Assembly: GCA_947463125.1 (NCBI GenBank)
Contig: CANHQZ010000016.1
Coordinates: 1-38,553, forward strand
Direction: 5' to 3'
Origin: Flavobacteriales bacterium
GTDB taxonomy: Bacteria; Bacteroidota; Bacteroidia; NS11-12g; UBA955
DNA: 38,553 bases
Below are positions 31,980 through 38,553 of the stretch, one piece after another. The stretch's first letter is position 1, and each line of letters starts with the position of its first letter. A program made the translations under genes and the position numbers. The notes beneath the pieces were generated by a model. It ran no database searches. It was not told the origin of the DNA and worked only from the letters and a program-made list of their open reading frames with translations.

Positions 31980-33410
31980 ATGAACAGAGGATTGTTTAAC
32001 AAAACGAAGATTGTAGCCACTATCGGGCCTGCTACCCAGGAAGAGGATGTGCTGAAAAGAATTATTGAAGCAGGCGTGGATGTATGCAGATTAAATTTCT
32101 CCCACGGCTCGCATGATGCCCATCTCAAGGTAATTGAGCGTATCCGCAAAATAAATAATGATCTGGGGACCCATGTATCCATTCTCATGGACCTTCAGGG
32201 TCCTAAACTGAGAATCGGCAAGGTGGATGGGGAAATATTGCTTTCAGACGGTCAGATTATTACGGTTACGACCGAAGAATGCATTTGCACCAATGACATT
32301 CTTTATGTGAGTTATGCCAGGCTTGCTCTCGACGCTAAACCTGGAGAACGCATATTGCTGAATGATGGAAAGGTGGAACTTAAGGTCACCGAAATCATCG
32401 ACGAGAAGCGGCTGAGGGCGGCTGTAGTTGTGGGAGGAGTACTCACCTCCAACAAAGGATTTAATCTACCTGAAACGCAACTGACAGTTCCCTGTCTGAC
32501 AGAAAAAGACCTGGCAGACCTGGAATTCGGACTCAGTCAGAATGTGGATTGGATAGCCCTCTCCTTTGTTCGCAAACCGGAAGACATTCTAGCGCTGAAG
32601 CAAATTATTGGCATGCACGAAAAAGACACCCGTGTAATTGCCAAAATTGAGAAACCTGAGGCCGTGGAGAATATCAAAGAAATTATCAAAGTAGCTGATG
32701 CTATCATGGTTGCCCGTGGTGATCTGGGTGTAGAGCTGCCATTGCAGCGGGTTCCGCTCATTCAAAAAGATATCGTTGAAAAATGCATCCAGGCGGCCAA
32801 GCCGGTAATCATTGCCACGCAAATGATGGAAAGCATGATTCACGACAGCATGCCAACAAGGGCAGAAATAAACGATGTAGCGAATGCTGTTCTGGATGGA
32901 GCCGATGCCGTGATGCTCAGCGCAGAAACCGGCGTGGGTAAATATCCTGTGCGGGTCGTGGAAGTGATGAGCAGCATCATCACCGATGTAGAAAAAGACA
33001 AAAGGGTTTACTTTAAAGGTAAAAAACCCAATAACAGCTCACCTTCTTTCGCCAGTGATGAGGTTTGCTTCACTGCGGTTAGAATGAGTGATCACCTCGA
33101 TGCAAAAGCCATTATTGCCATGACCCGATCCGGATATACCGGTTTCAGGGTTGCCAGCTATCGTCCTCAGGCCAATGTTTTTATCTTTACTGATAATCCC
33201 AGTCTGCTTACCCGACTTAGTCTGGTATGGGGTGTGCGCGGTTTTTTTTATGATGAGTATGTAAGCACGGACCAAACCTTTCAGGATGTGACAGATGTGC
33301 TCAAAAAGGAAGGAATCGTGAAGCCCGGAGATTGTGTAATAAACTGCGCGAGCATGCCTATCCACAAAAAACAACGCACAAACACCATTAAAGTGACGTT
33401 TGTGGATTAA
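31980..33410 (+). CDS. pyk: pyruvate kinase
   Basis: Pyruvate kinase makes pyruvate and ATP from phosphoenolpyruvate and ADP. The ATG at 31980 is chosen (476 residues) because the family starts NKTKIVATIGPAT; the frame continues upstream into the previous gene. Key motifs are RLNFSHGSHDAH, ILMDLQGPKLRIG, IALSFVRKPEDI, the active-site Lys in VIAKIEKPEAVENI, MVARGDLGVELP, and ATQMMESMI. The C-terminal regulatory domain is present (ITALTRSGYT-like AIIAMTRSGYTGF). It meets the next minus-strand gene tail to tail with a 2-base gap. Confidence 0.97.
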   Translation: MNRGLFNKTKIVATIGPATQEEDVLKRIIEAGVDVCRLNFSHGSHDAHLKVIERIRKINNDLGTHVSILMDLQGPKLRIGKVDGEILLSDGQIITVTTEECICTNDILYVSYARLALDAKPGERILLNDGKVELKVTEIIDEKRLRAAVVVGGVLTSNKGFNLPETQLTVPCLTEKDLADLEFGLSQNVDWIALSFVRKPEDILALKQIIGMHEKDTRVIAKIEKPEAVENIKEIIKVADAIMVARGDLGVELPLQRVPLIQKDIVEKCIQAAKPVIIATQMMESMIHDSMPTRAEINDVANAVLDGADAVMLSAETGVGKYPVRVVEVMSSIITDVEKDKRVYFKGKKPNNSSPSFASDEVCFTAVRMSDHLDAKAIIAMTRSGYTGFRVASYRPQANVFIFTDNPSLLTRLSLVWGVRGFFYDEYVSTDQTFQDVTDVLKKEGIVKPGDCVINCASMPIHKKQRTNTIKVTFVD

Positions 33411-33412
33411 GG

Positions 33413-33874
33413 CTATTTCTTTTTAAACATATTAAACATGCCGCCCATTTTACCCATAAGGCCAAGCATGCCGCTGTCCAGTCCCAAAAATTTCAGCACG
33501 CCTGATGTATCGTTGCTGTAACCACCGGCAATAAAACGTTCACGCAGACCCTGCAGCGCACATACCAGTGCCGTAGTTGCCAAATGCTTTCTGCGTTCTG
33601 AATCCCAGTCCAGGGCATAATAGCTGTCGGCACATTTCTGAATCAGTTCTTCATAATAACGGCTGCTTCTCAGTGCGTCCTCCCCTCCTTTTACCATTTC
33701 CTGCATCTCCTGCATTTTTCCACTCATGGCAAGACCTTGAATGTATGCCATGGCAGCCTGCGTGGTTATATCAAAATGGGCTTCGCTTTGGCTTTCCGTG
33801 AAGCCGAACTCATGGCTGTGGCGCAGATGAAATTCTTTGCGGATTTCGTTAAGGTGTTCCTGTAGTTTTTGCAT
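33413..33874 (-). CDS. uncharacterised helical protein with a Met/Gly-rich C-terminus
   Basis: This 153-residue protein is predicted to be mostly helical. I do not recognise the family. Residues 1-120 hold EHLNEIRKEFHLRHSHEFG, an Ala/Met-rich helix (AMAYIQGLAMSGKMQEMQEM) and CADSYYALDWDSERRKHLATTALVCALQGLRE. The last 30 residues are unusual: they are rich in Met, Gly and Leu and end in KKK (LGLMGKMGGMFNMFKKK), a pattern that could be an amphipathic membrane-binding helix. It follows the NlpC/P60 gene by 21 bases and converges on pyk. Confidence 0.7.
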   Translation of the reverse strand: MQKLQEHLNEIRKEFHLRHSHEFGFTESQSEAHFDITTQAAMAYIQGLAMSGKMQEMQEMVKGGEDALRSSRYYEELIQKCADSYYALDWDSERRKHLATTALVCALQGLRERFIAGGYSNDTSGVLKFLGLDSGMLGLMGKMGGMFNMFKKK

Positions 33875-33895
33875 ACAGGAAGCAAATTTCGGTGC

Positions 33896-34627
33896 TTATA
33901 CCCTTTTAATGCAACAGAGGGTGTGCGATATTTGTCCTGTCTCAGTATGTTTTATACCTTCTTCAGTGAGCAAGTCTATTCTGACTTTGCCGCTTGCATG
34001 AATTATACCGCCCTTAGAAAGCACAATTCCAACATGGGTTACCTTGCCATTTTTTTCAAAAAAGGCAATATCGCCTGTTTGCTTTTCTGCAAAGGGCACA
34101 GCGTTTCCTTCGAGTGCCTGTTGTGAAGCATCTCGGGGAAGTTTTTTACCTAATATCGCAAAAACAACCTGAACAAGCCCGCTACAGTCAATTCCCCAAA
34201 CACTGCGGCCACCCCATAGGTAGGGAGAATGAAGGAACAACGATGACAATCCTGCCGCATCAAGATTTTCGGGTTCAAAAACACGCGCATCCGAATAACG
34301 AAACATAGCATGGTCAATCATACATTCCATAGACGACGGAATTACAGAACCGGGAGACAAATCAATACGCGCACCGGAATTTTGCATTACGGCTCCGTGC
34401 ACAGAAACCCTTCTGTTCCATGAGGCATGTTCAGGTTTTACTTTCGTGAGATAGTTTGACGGAATCCAGCCTTTATAATCATCATGGCTGCAGGCAACTT
34501 CCAGCCAGTCTTCTTTTTCGCTCAACAGGCTGCAGGTTTCACCAAACAACAAACTGCTTGCCATTTCTGATGCCGAGGAAGGCTCAGCCCTCACGGGAGC
34601 CCAAGATTGCGTACAGATCAATTGCAT
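33896..34627 (-). CDS. C40 (NlpC/P60) peptidase with N-terminal SH3-like domains
   Basis: This 243-residue protein has no clear signal peptide. N-terminal SH3b-like domains come first (PVRAEPSSASEMASSLLFGE, WLEVACSHDDYKGWIPSNYL). The C40 cysteine-peptidase domain then has the Cys in WGIDCSGLVQ and His residues in VTHVGIVL and IIHASGKVRID. Such enzymes cut gamma-D-Glu-diamino acid bonds in cell-wall peptides. Lack of a signal suggests action on recycled muropeptides in the cytoplasm, unless the start is misplaced. It lies 52 bases after the ferredoxin gene. Confidence 0.9.
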   Translation of the reverse strand: MQLICTQSWAPVRAEPSSASEMASSLLFGETCSLLSEKEDWLEVACSHDDYKGWIPSNYLTKVKPEHASWNRRVSVHGAVMQNSGARIDLSPGSVIPSSMECMIDHAMFRYSDARVFEPENLDAAGLSSLFLHSPYLWGGRSVWGIDCSGLVQVVFAILGKKLPRDASQQALEGNAVPFAEKQTGDIAFFEKNGKVTHVGIVLSKGGIIHASGKVRIDLLTEEGIKHTETGQISHTLCCIKRV

Positions 34628-34679
34628 GGTTCAAAAATCATACAGAACCGTGACAATTGCTATGAAAAAAAATAATAGT

Positions 34680-35027
34680 TCAAAGGTGCAGACGCTCTTT
34701 TCTATCGAGCAACACCTCTTTGCTTTCCACATGGTCGGGATCAGGAACACAGCAATCTACGGGGCACACAGCAGCGCACTGCGGTTCTTCATGAAAGCCC
34801 GTGCATTCGGTACATTTATCCGGCACAATAAAATACACCTCGCTGCTGATGGGCGCAAATTTATCGTGGGCATCCACGGTGCGTCCGTCGGCCATGGTAA
34901 ATGAACCCAGCACGCCTGTACCGTCTGCAATTGCCCACTCCAGCCCTGCTTCATAAATGGCGTTATTGGGACATTCGGGCTCACAGGCTCCGCAGTTGAT
35001 GCATTCGTCGGTAATAATAATTGCCAT
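34680..35027 (-). CDS. 2[4Fe-4S] ferredoxin (Alvin-type)
   Basis: This 115-residue electron carrier has two 4Fe-4S motifs: [12 protein letters not shown] (CxxCxxCxxxCP) and a second, longer set, [18 protein letters not shown] (C-x2-C-x8-C-x3-CP). The second spacing is that of Alvin-type ferredoxins. An insert of about 35 residues lies between the motifs. It probably supplies electrons to cytoplasmic redox enzymes; the partner is unknown. A TAATTTTG box ends 10 bases before the ATG. It is divergent from the phosphoesterase gene. Confidence 0.92.
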   Translation of the reverse strand: MAIIITDECINCGACEPECPNNAIYEAGLEWAIADGTGVLGSFTMADGRTVDAHDKFAPISSEVYFIVPDKCTECTGFHEEPQCAAVCPVDCCVPDPDHVESKEVLLDRKERLHL

Positions 35028-35037
35028 AACAGTGCTG

Positions 35038-35045
35038 CAAAATTA
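35038..35045 (-). promoter_or_regulatory. TAnnTTTG -7-like box before the ferredoxin gene
   Basis: TAATTTTG on the minus strand matches the -7 consensus and is followed by C. It ends 10 bases before the ATG at 35027. I see no well-placed -33 TTG. Confidence 0.45.
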
Positions 35046-35088
35046 CAACAGTTGCGTATTTTCGAGCACCCATTCAAAAACAAATCCG

Positions 35089-35592
35089 ATGATTTTTGGC
35101 GTACTGAGCGATATTCATGACAATTTGCCCCTGCTGGAGGCAGCAATTAAGCGTTTTTCGGATGAAAAAGCAGAGGCCCTGGTTTTTTGCGGTGATTTTT
35201 GTTCGCCCTTTGCGGCCAAAATGCTTGCCGAATCCGGACTGCGCGTACACGCTGTTTTTGGTAACAATGACGGTGACCGCTTTCATATTCAAAAAGTATG
35301 CTCAGGCTACAGCAATATGCAGTTCTATGGCGAATACATCGGCGATTTGGACTCTCAGCTTCAGCTGGGTGGGCTTAAAATCGGGGTGAGCCACTACCCT
35401 TTTTATGCCAAAACCATGATTAAAACAGGCTGGTATGACTGTGTATTTTTTGGTCACAGCCATGAAGCAGAGAAACAAAAATTCGGCAATGCACTGCTGT
35501 TAAATCCGGGTGAGGTTGCCGGTGTTTTTGGCAAATCAACCATAGGGATAGTTGATGCGGCAAACCGCAGTTCGGCCATTATTGATCTGTAA
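35089..35592 (+). CDS. YfcE/MJ0936-type metallophosphoesterase
   Basis: The ATG at 35089 gives 167 residues; upstream sequence is shared with the divergent ferredoxin gene. The calcineurin-like motifs are in order: SDIHDN, CGDFCSP, FGNNDGD, and GHSHEAE. This is the short YfcE/MJ0936 type, which acts on phosphodiesters with two metal ions in the cytoplasm. The natural substrate is unknown. It converges on uridine kinase with a 6-base gap. Confidence 0.88.
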   Translation: MIFGVLSDIHDNLPLLEAAIKRFSDEKAEALVFCGDFCSPFAAKMLAESGLRVHAVFGNNDGDRFHIQKVCSGYSNMQFYGEYIGDLDSQLQLGGLKIGVSHYPFYAKTMIKTGWYDCVFFGHSHEAEKQKFGNALLLNPGEVAGVFGKSTIGIVDAANRSSAIIDL

Positions 35593-35598
35593 AGCAAA

Positions 35599-36255
35599 TC
35601 AGAGCTTGTCGGCGATTTCCTGCAAAACGGCCGGATGCGCATTTTGAACTATGTGCTGCAATATCCGTTCGGTATTTTTGTCTGCGGGACCATCATTCAA
35701 TATATGCAAATCACAGCGTTCCTTGTGCGGTAAAATATGTTTGTCCCAGGCAGGCATAACATGGTTATGCCACTGATAAAGGCTTCGCTCACGAGGAATA
35801 CCCCGTTCCCGCATATCTCTGTCCAGCCTTCGCTCCAGACTTAACCGCATATCCGTTTCAATAAAAATTCTGCAGGACAGCAAATGATCAATTTCCGGAA
35901 AATCAAATACAAAAAGGCCTTCGGCAATAATTACAGGAGCCGGTTCTATTATGTCGACCCTTTCCGGAGCATCAAAGTTTTCAAAATTGTATTTTTTTAG
36001 CAATACAGGCTTATCTTCCATTAGCTTGAGCAAATCTTCGTGGAACCGACTGTGGTATAATGCATCCGGTAAATCAAAATTGGTAATCCCGTTTTCGTCG
36101 CTCTGTTGCTCATGCAGTGGCTTGTAGTAATCATCAAAACTGATTACGGCGACTTTTTCCTGCAATTTTTCCTTGATCCGCTCAATAAAGTATGTTTTAC
36201 CCGAGCCACTGAGGCCGGTAATTCCAATCACCCACTTTTCTGAACCTGATTTCAA
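35599..36255 (-). CDS. udk: uridine kinase
   Basis: Udk phosphorylates uridine and cytidine. The 218-residue protein has the P-loop GLSGSGKT, then VISFDDYYKP, NFDLPDALY and IIAEGLFVFD, with RLDRDMRERGI later. No ATG, GTG or other good start lies upstream in frame, so translation probably begins at the TTG at 36255, one base after the stop of the MORN-repeat gene. The tail is short. Confidence 0.9.
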   Translation of the reverse strand: MKSGSEKWVIGITGLSGSGKTYFIERIKEKLQEKVAVISFDDYYKPLHEQQSDENGITNFDLPDALYHSRFHEDLLKLMEDKPVLLKKYNFENFDAPERVDIIEPAPVIIAEGLFVFDFPEIDHLLSCRIFIETDMRLSLERRLDRDMRERGIPRERSLYQWHNHVMPAWDKHILPHKERCDLHILNDGPADKNTERILQHIVQNAHPAVLQEIADKL

Positions 36256-36256
36256 T

Positions 36257-37321
36257 TTATTTCTTTTTACGTCTTTTGAAAAACTTACTCTTCACTTCCT
36301 CACCTTCCTCATTATACCACTGTATGGCAAGTAAATTTCCTTTATCATCATAAAACTTCCATTCCCCCACGGTTACTCCTTTATTGTAGTTTCCTTCCCG
36401 CATCTGATAGTGCGAAGAAAAACCATGCTTCCAATACCCTTGCCTTTCCCCATCTTCAAAATATCCGGTGGTTTCCAGTTCGCGATCGCGCCACTCTGCA
36501 TACCTGCCCTCTCTTTTGCCATTTTCCCAGGTTTCCAGGCTCAGGGTATCGCCTTTAAAGCCATATTTAATAAAACTCCCATGCTTTTCACCTACTCTGT
36601 AAAACTCTTCAGCCAGCAACTTGCATCCAATCTCGTCGTAAATTCTGTAGATACTGTCGCGCTTGCCATATTTATAATAGCTTTCCTCTGCCGGACATCC
36701 GCTTTTATGGTATTTGTAATGCGGTCCGTTTTTTACACCCATGCTGTAGGAAATCTGATACCGTGGCAAACCATCAGGGTACCATGCAAACACATCTCCA
36801 TCTGGAATGTCATTAACAAATGTGGCCGACTGCTCTTTATTCCCGTTGGTGAACCATGTTTGGTTATTTCCGTTTCTTGAACCATTGGAGTAAAACGCAG
36901 CGTATTGCTTGTTTCCGTTGGGATAATATCCGATAATTTCCCCATCAAGCTTCCCGCTGCTGAAAGTACCGCTGTTTTTGATGGCCCCGTTGGGATAATA
37001 ATAGCTGTAGGGGCCTTGTTTCAAGCCCTGAACCAAGGTTTCAGATGCTACCAGCACATTGCTTTCGGTAAATTCCTTATACAAACCATTTTTCAAACCA
37101 TCGGTCCAGTGAATTTCTTCATTCACCACTTTATTATCCCACAATTTCACGCTGATACCAGTGTATGGTCTGTTTTTGGAATAAGCCACACCATTTCTCA
37201 TCTCCAGGTTTTCAAAAAATATTTTGGACTGCTTTTTGGGCGCATTATCCGTCTGTGCCAAACCATTCGTAGCAATCAGCAAGGCTATTATTAAAAAGCA
37301 AAATCCGGATCTTTTTACCAT
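36257..37321 (-). CDS. MORN_2/YwqK-type repeat protein, exported
   Basis: The start is the ATG at 37321 (354 residues), which begins the signal peptide (MVKRSGFCFLIIALLIATNGLAQ). The body is a chain of MORN_2 repeats of the YYPNG type (GPYSYYYPNGAIKNSG, GEIIGYYPNGNKQYA, GDVFAWYPDGLPR, GEWKFYDDKGNLL). The end is KRRKKK. Databases sometimes call such proteins YwqK-family antitoxins; no toxin gene is adjacent, so I treat that label as misleading. It is likely a periplasmic or surface repeat protein. Its stop precedes the uridine kinase start by one base. Confidence 0.85.
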   Translation of the reverse strand: MVKRSGFCFLIIALLIATNGLAQTDNAPKKQSKIFFENLEMRNGVAYSKNRPYTGISVKLWDNKVVNEEIHWTDGLKNGLYKEFTESNVLVASETLVQGLKQGPYSYYYPNGAIKNSGTFSSGKLDGEIIGYYPNGNKQYAAFYSNGSRNGNNQTWFTNGNKEQSATFVNDIPDGDVFAWYPDGLPRYQISYSMGVKNGPHYKYHKSGCPAEESYYKYGKRDSIYRIYDEIGCKLLAEEFYRVGEKHGSFIKYGFKGDTLSLETWENGKREGRYAEWRDRELETTGYFEDGERQGYWKHGFSSHYQMREGNYNKGVTVGEWKFYDDKGNLLAIQWYNEEGEEVKSKFFKRRKKK

Positions 37322-37333
37322 AATTTTATTTTT

Positions 37334-37341
37334 CAAAATTA
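37334..37341 (-). promoter_or_regulatory. TAnnTTTG -7-like box before the MORN-repeat gene
   Basis: TAATTTTG on the minus strand ends 12 bases before the ATG at 37321. It is back to back with the box at 37353-37360 within a 57-base divergent gap. Confidence 0.45.
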
Positions 37342-37352
37342 CGTGCTTGATT

Positions 37353-37360
37353 TAGCTTTG
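37353..37360 (+). promoter_or_regulatory. TAnnTTTG -7-like box before the YjbR-family gene
   Basis: TAGCTTTG fits the -7 consensus and is followed by C. It ends 18 bases before the ATG at 37379. No TTG is found at the correct -33 spacing. Confidence 0.45.
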
Positions 37361-37378
37361 CAGAAAGCGGTTTTCCAC

Positions 37379-37726
37379 ATGAATCTGGACAAAATAAGGA
37401 ATTTTTGTAATAGCCTGCCCCAGGTAACCGAGTCTTTCCCTTTCGATGAGGAAGTACTGGTGTGGAAAGTCGCCGGGAAAATATTTTGTCTGGGAAATAT
37501 TCATGCATTCGATAGTATTAACCTGAAGTGTGATCCGGAACGAGCCGTTGCACTCCGTGAGGAGTATCCGCAGATTGTTCCCGGCTGGCACATGAATAAA
37601 ACGATGTGGAATACAGTTTATTTGGACGGACTGCAGGAAAAATTCATCGAAAGCTTAATTTTGCACTCCTACCGTGAAGTGGTACGGAAATTGCCTAAGA
37701 AGATTCAATCAACTATCAAATTGTAA
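37379..37726 (+). CDS. MmcQ/YjbR family DNA-binding protein
   Basis: The ATG at 37379 gives 115 residues, normal for this family. Landmarks are [25 protein letters not shown], shown here as NLDKIRNFC and [14 protein letters not shown], then [26 protein letters not shown] and [16 protein letters not shown]. YjbR proteins have a CyaY-like fold; the name 'DNA-binding' rests on limited data. The stop precedes the isomerase start by one base. Confidence 0.9.
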   Translation: MNLDKIRNFCNSLPQVTESFPFDEEVLVWKVAGKIFCLGNIHAFDSINLKCDPERAVALREEYPQIVPGWHMNKTMWNTVYLDGLQEKFIESLILHSYREVVRKLPKKIQSTIKL

Positions 37727-37727
37727 C

Positions 37728-38553
37728 ATGAACAAATACATCTCTACCGCTCTGGCACTGGCTATGATGGGCGTAACCCTTGCTCAGGGAACTGCCAAGA
37801 AAGCGGCAAACAACAAGAAAAACGACAAAATGAACGAAATACCACAAATCATTCAAGCTCAGCCTGAGGGTATGTATGCAGAAATGCAAACCAGCAAAGG
37901 CAGTATCTTTTTAAATCTCCACTACAAGCAAACACCGGTAACCGTGTGCAACTTTGTAGGTCTTGCGGAAGGAAAAATCAAAAACACCGCAAAACCATTG
38001 GGTGTTCCGTATTATGACGGCATTAAATTTCACCGTGTAATAGCCAATTTTATGATTCAGGGCGGCGACCCTCAGGGCAATGGAACCGGTGGTCCCGGAT
38101 ACAGCTTTGACGACGAATTCTCACCCGATTTAAAACACAGCGGTCCCGGTATTTTATCCATGGCCAATGCCGGACCCGGCACCAACGGCAGTCAGTTCTT
38201 CATTACCCATGTAAAAACCGACTGGCTGGATGGCAAACACAGCGTATTCGGTAAAGTTATTGAGGGACAGAATGTTGTGGATGCCGTGCAGCAGGGCGAC
38301 TCTATTGTATCGCTGAAAATTTACCGCAAGGGCGCTGATGCAGAAGCCTTTACCGCTTCGCAGGAAATGTTTGACAAACTGCAGGCTCCCCTGAAGGCGG
38401 CAAAAGAAGAAAAACTAAAAAAGCAGGATTTTGCCCGCAATGAAGAAGAAGTATTGAAACTTTATCCCACCGCCCAGAAAACCGAAAGCGGACTTTGGTA
38501 TGTGGTTGAAAAACCCGGAACCGGCGCCAAAGCCACCGCGGGCAAGCAGGTAA
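37728..38553 (+). CDS. exported peptidylprolyl isomerase, cyclophilin domain followed by the start of an FKBP-type domain (3' end cut by window edge)
   Basis: The ATG at 37728 begins a signal-like N-terminus ([17 protein letters not shown]) followed by a Lys/Asn-rich linker. The cyclophilin domain runs from about residue 50 to 200 with catalytic-site sequences [28 protein letters not shown] and [11 protein letters not shown]. After a charged helical linker, the frame enters [24 protein letters not shown], here cited as [17 protein letters not shown], which matches the beginning of an FKBP domain. The window ends there. The two-isomerase fusion probably assists folding of exported proteins. 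Confidence 0.9.
   Translation, partial: MNKYISTALALAMMGVTLAQGTAKKAANNKKNDKMNEIPQIIQAQPEGMYAEMQTSKGSIFLNLHYKQTPVTVCNFVGLAEGKIKNTAKPLGVPYYDGIKFHRVIANFMIQGGDPQGNGTGGPGYSFDDEFSPDLKHSGPGILSMANAGPGTNGSQFFITHVKTDWLDGKHSVFGKVIEGQNVVDAVQQGDSIVSLKIYRKGADAEAFTASQEMFDKLQAPLKAAKEEKLKKQDFARNEEEVLKLYPTAQKTESGLWYVVEKPGTGAKATAGKQV

Noticed and set aside
36257-37321. YwqK-type toxin-antitoxin system
   Set aside because: The protein is an exported MORN repeat chain and no toxin gene is adjacent.

Overview
The window comes from a Bacteroidota chromosome. It carries four secreted proteins with type IX secretion (T9SS) C-terminal sorting domains, the clade-specific families DUF5777, BT_3928/DoxX, DUF1599 and IPExxxVDY, the acpP-fabF-rnc cluster, and promoter boxes of the Bacteroidetes TAnnTTTG type. 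The order within the phylum cannot be fixed from this stretch; a Chitinophagales- or Sphingobacteriales-like lineage is only a guess. I see no tRNA, rRNA, CRISPR array, insertion sequence or phage gene. It is compact chromosomal DNA, with many ATGA start/stop overlaps and several convergent gene ends that touch or overlap. No stretch longer than 300 bases lacks a gene.

Layout. Bases 1-2081 (minus) are a translationally coupled trio: OB-fold membrane protein, YceI, and a DUF5777 beta-barrel cut by the left edge. Bases 2187-4906 (plus) encode an amidohydrolase coupled to a T9SS-exported protein. They face an M28 peptidase (4945-6381, minus). Bases 6441-11151 hold a phenylacetyl-CoA epoxidase operon: a TetR regulator with a clear promoter and a palindromic operator, then paaA, a two-module T9SS protein, paaB, paaC and paaD; paaE is not present. 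Bases 11144-18808 (minus) encode a secreted subtilase, a TPR protein, a PstS-like lipoprotein with a small membrane protein, a sialidase-like T9SS protein, and DNA polymerase III delta. A lone HsdR-N domain protein (plus) follows.

Bases 19267-25904 (minus) look like one long operon: DUF1599, a BT_3928/DoxX protein, an OppB-type permease, shikimate kinase, a class III aminotransferase and two related lipoproteins. Bases 26033-29197 (plus) encode a UvrD-type helicase with a C-terminal nuclease and probable Fe-S cysteines. acpP-fabF-rnc (minus) faces IPExxxVDY-pyruvate kinase (plus). The right end has ferredoxin, NlpC/P60 peptidase and an unknown helical protein (minus), a YfcE-type phosphoesterase (plus), uridine kinase and a MORN-repeat protein (minus), then a YjbR-family protein and a cyclophilin-FKBP isomerase cut by the right edge.

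The most unusual items are the T9SS protein gene coupled into the middle of the paa operon, the operator lying over the start codon of the paa regulator, the recurrent TAnnTTTG boxes almost touching start codons, and the set of genes whose only credible start is TTG. No clearly new multi-gene system stands out; most genes belong to recognisable families.
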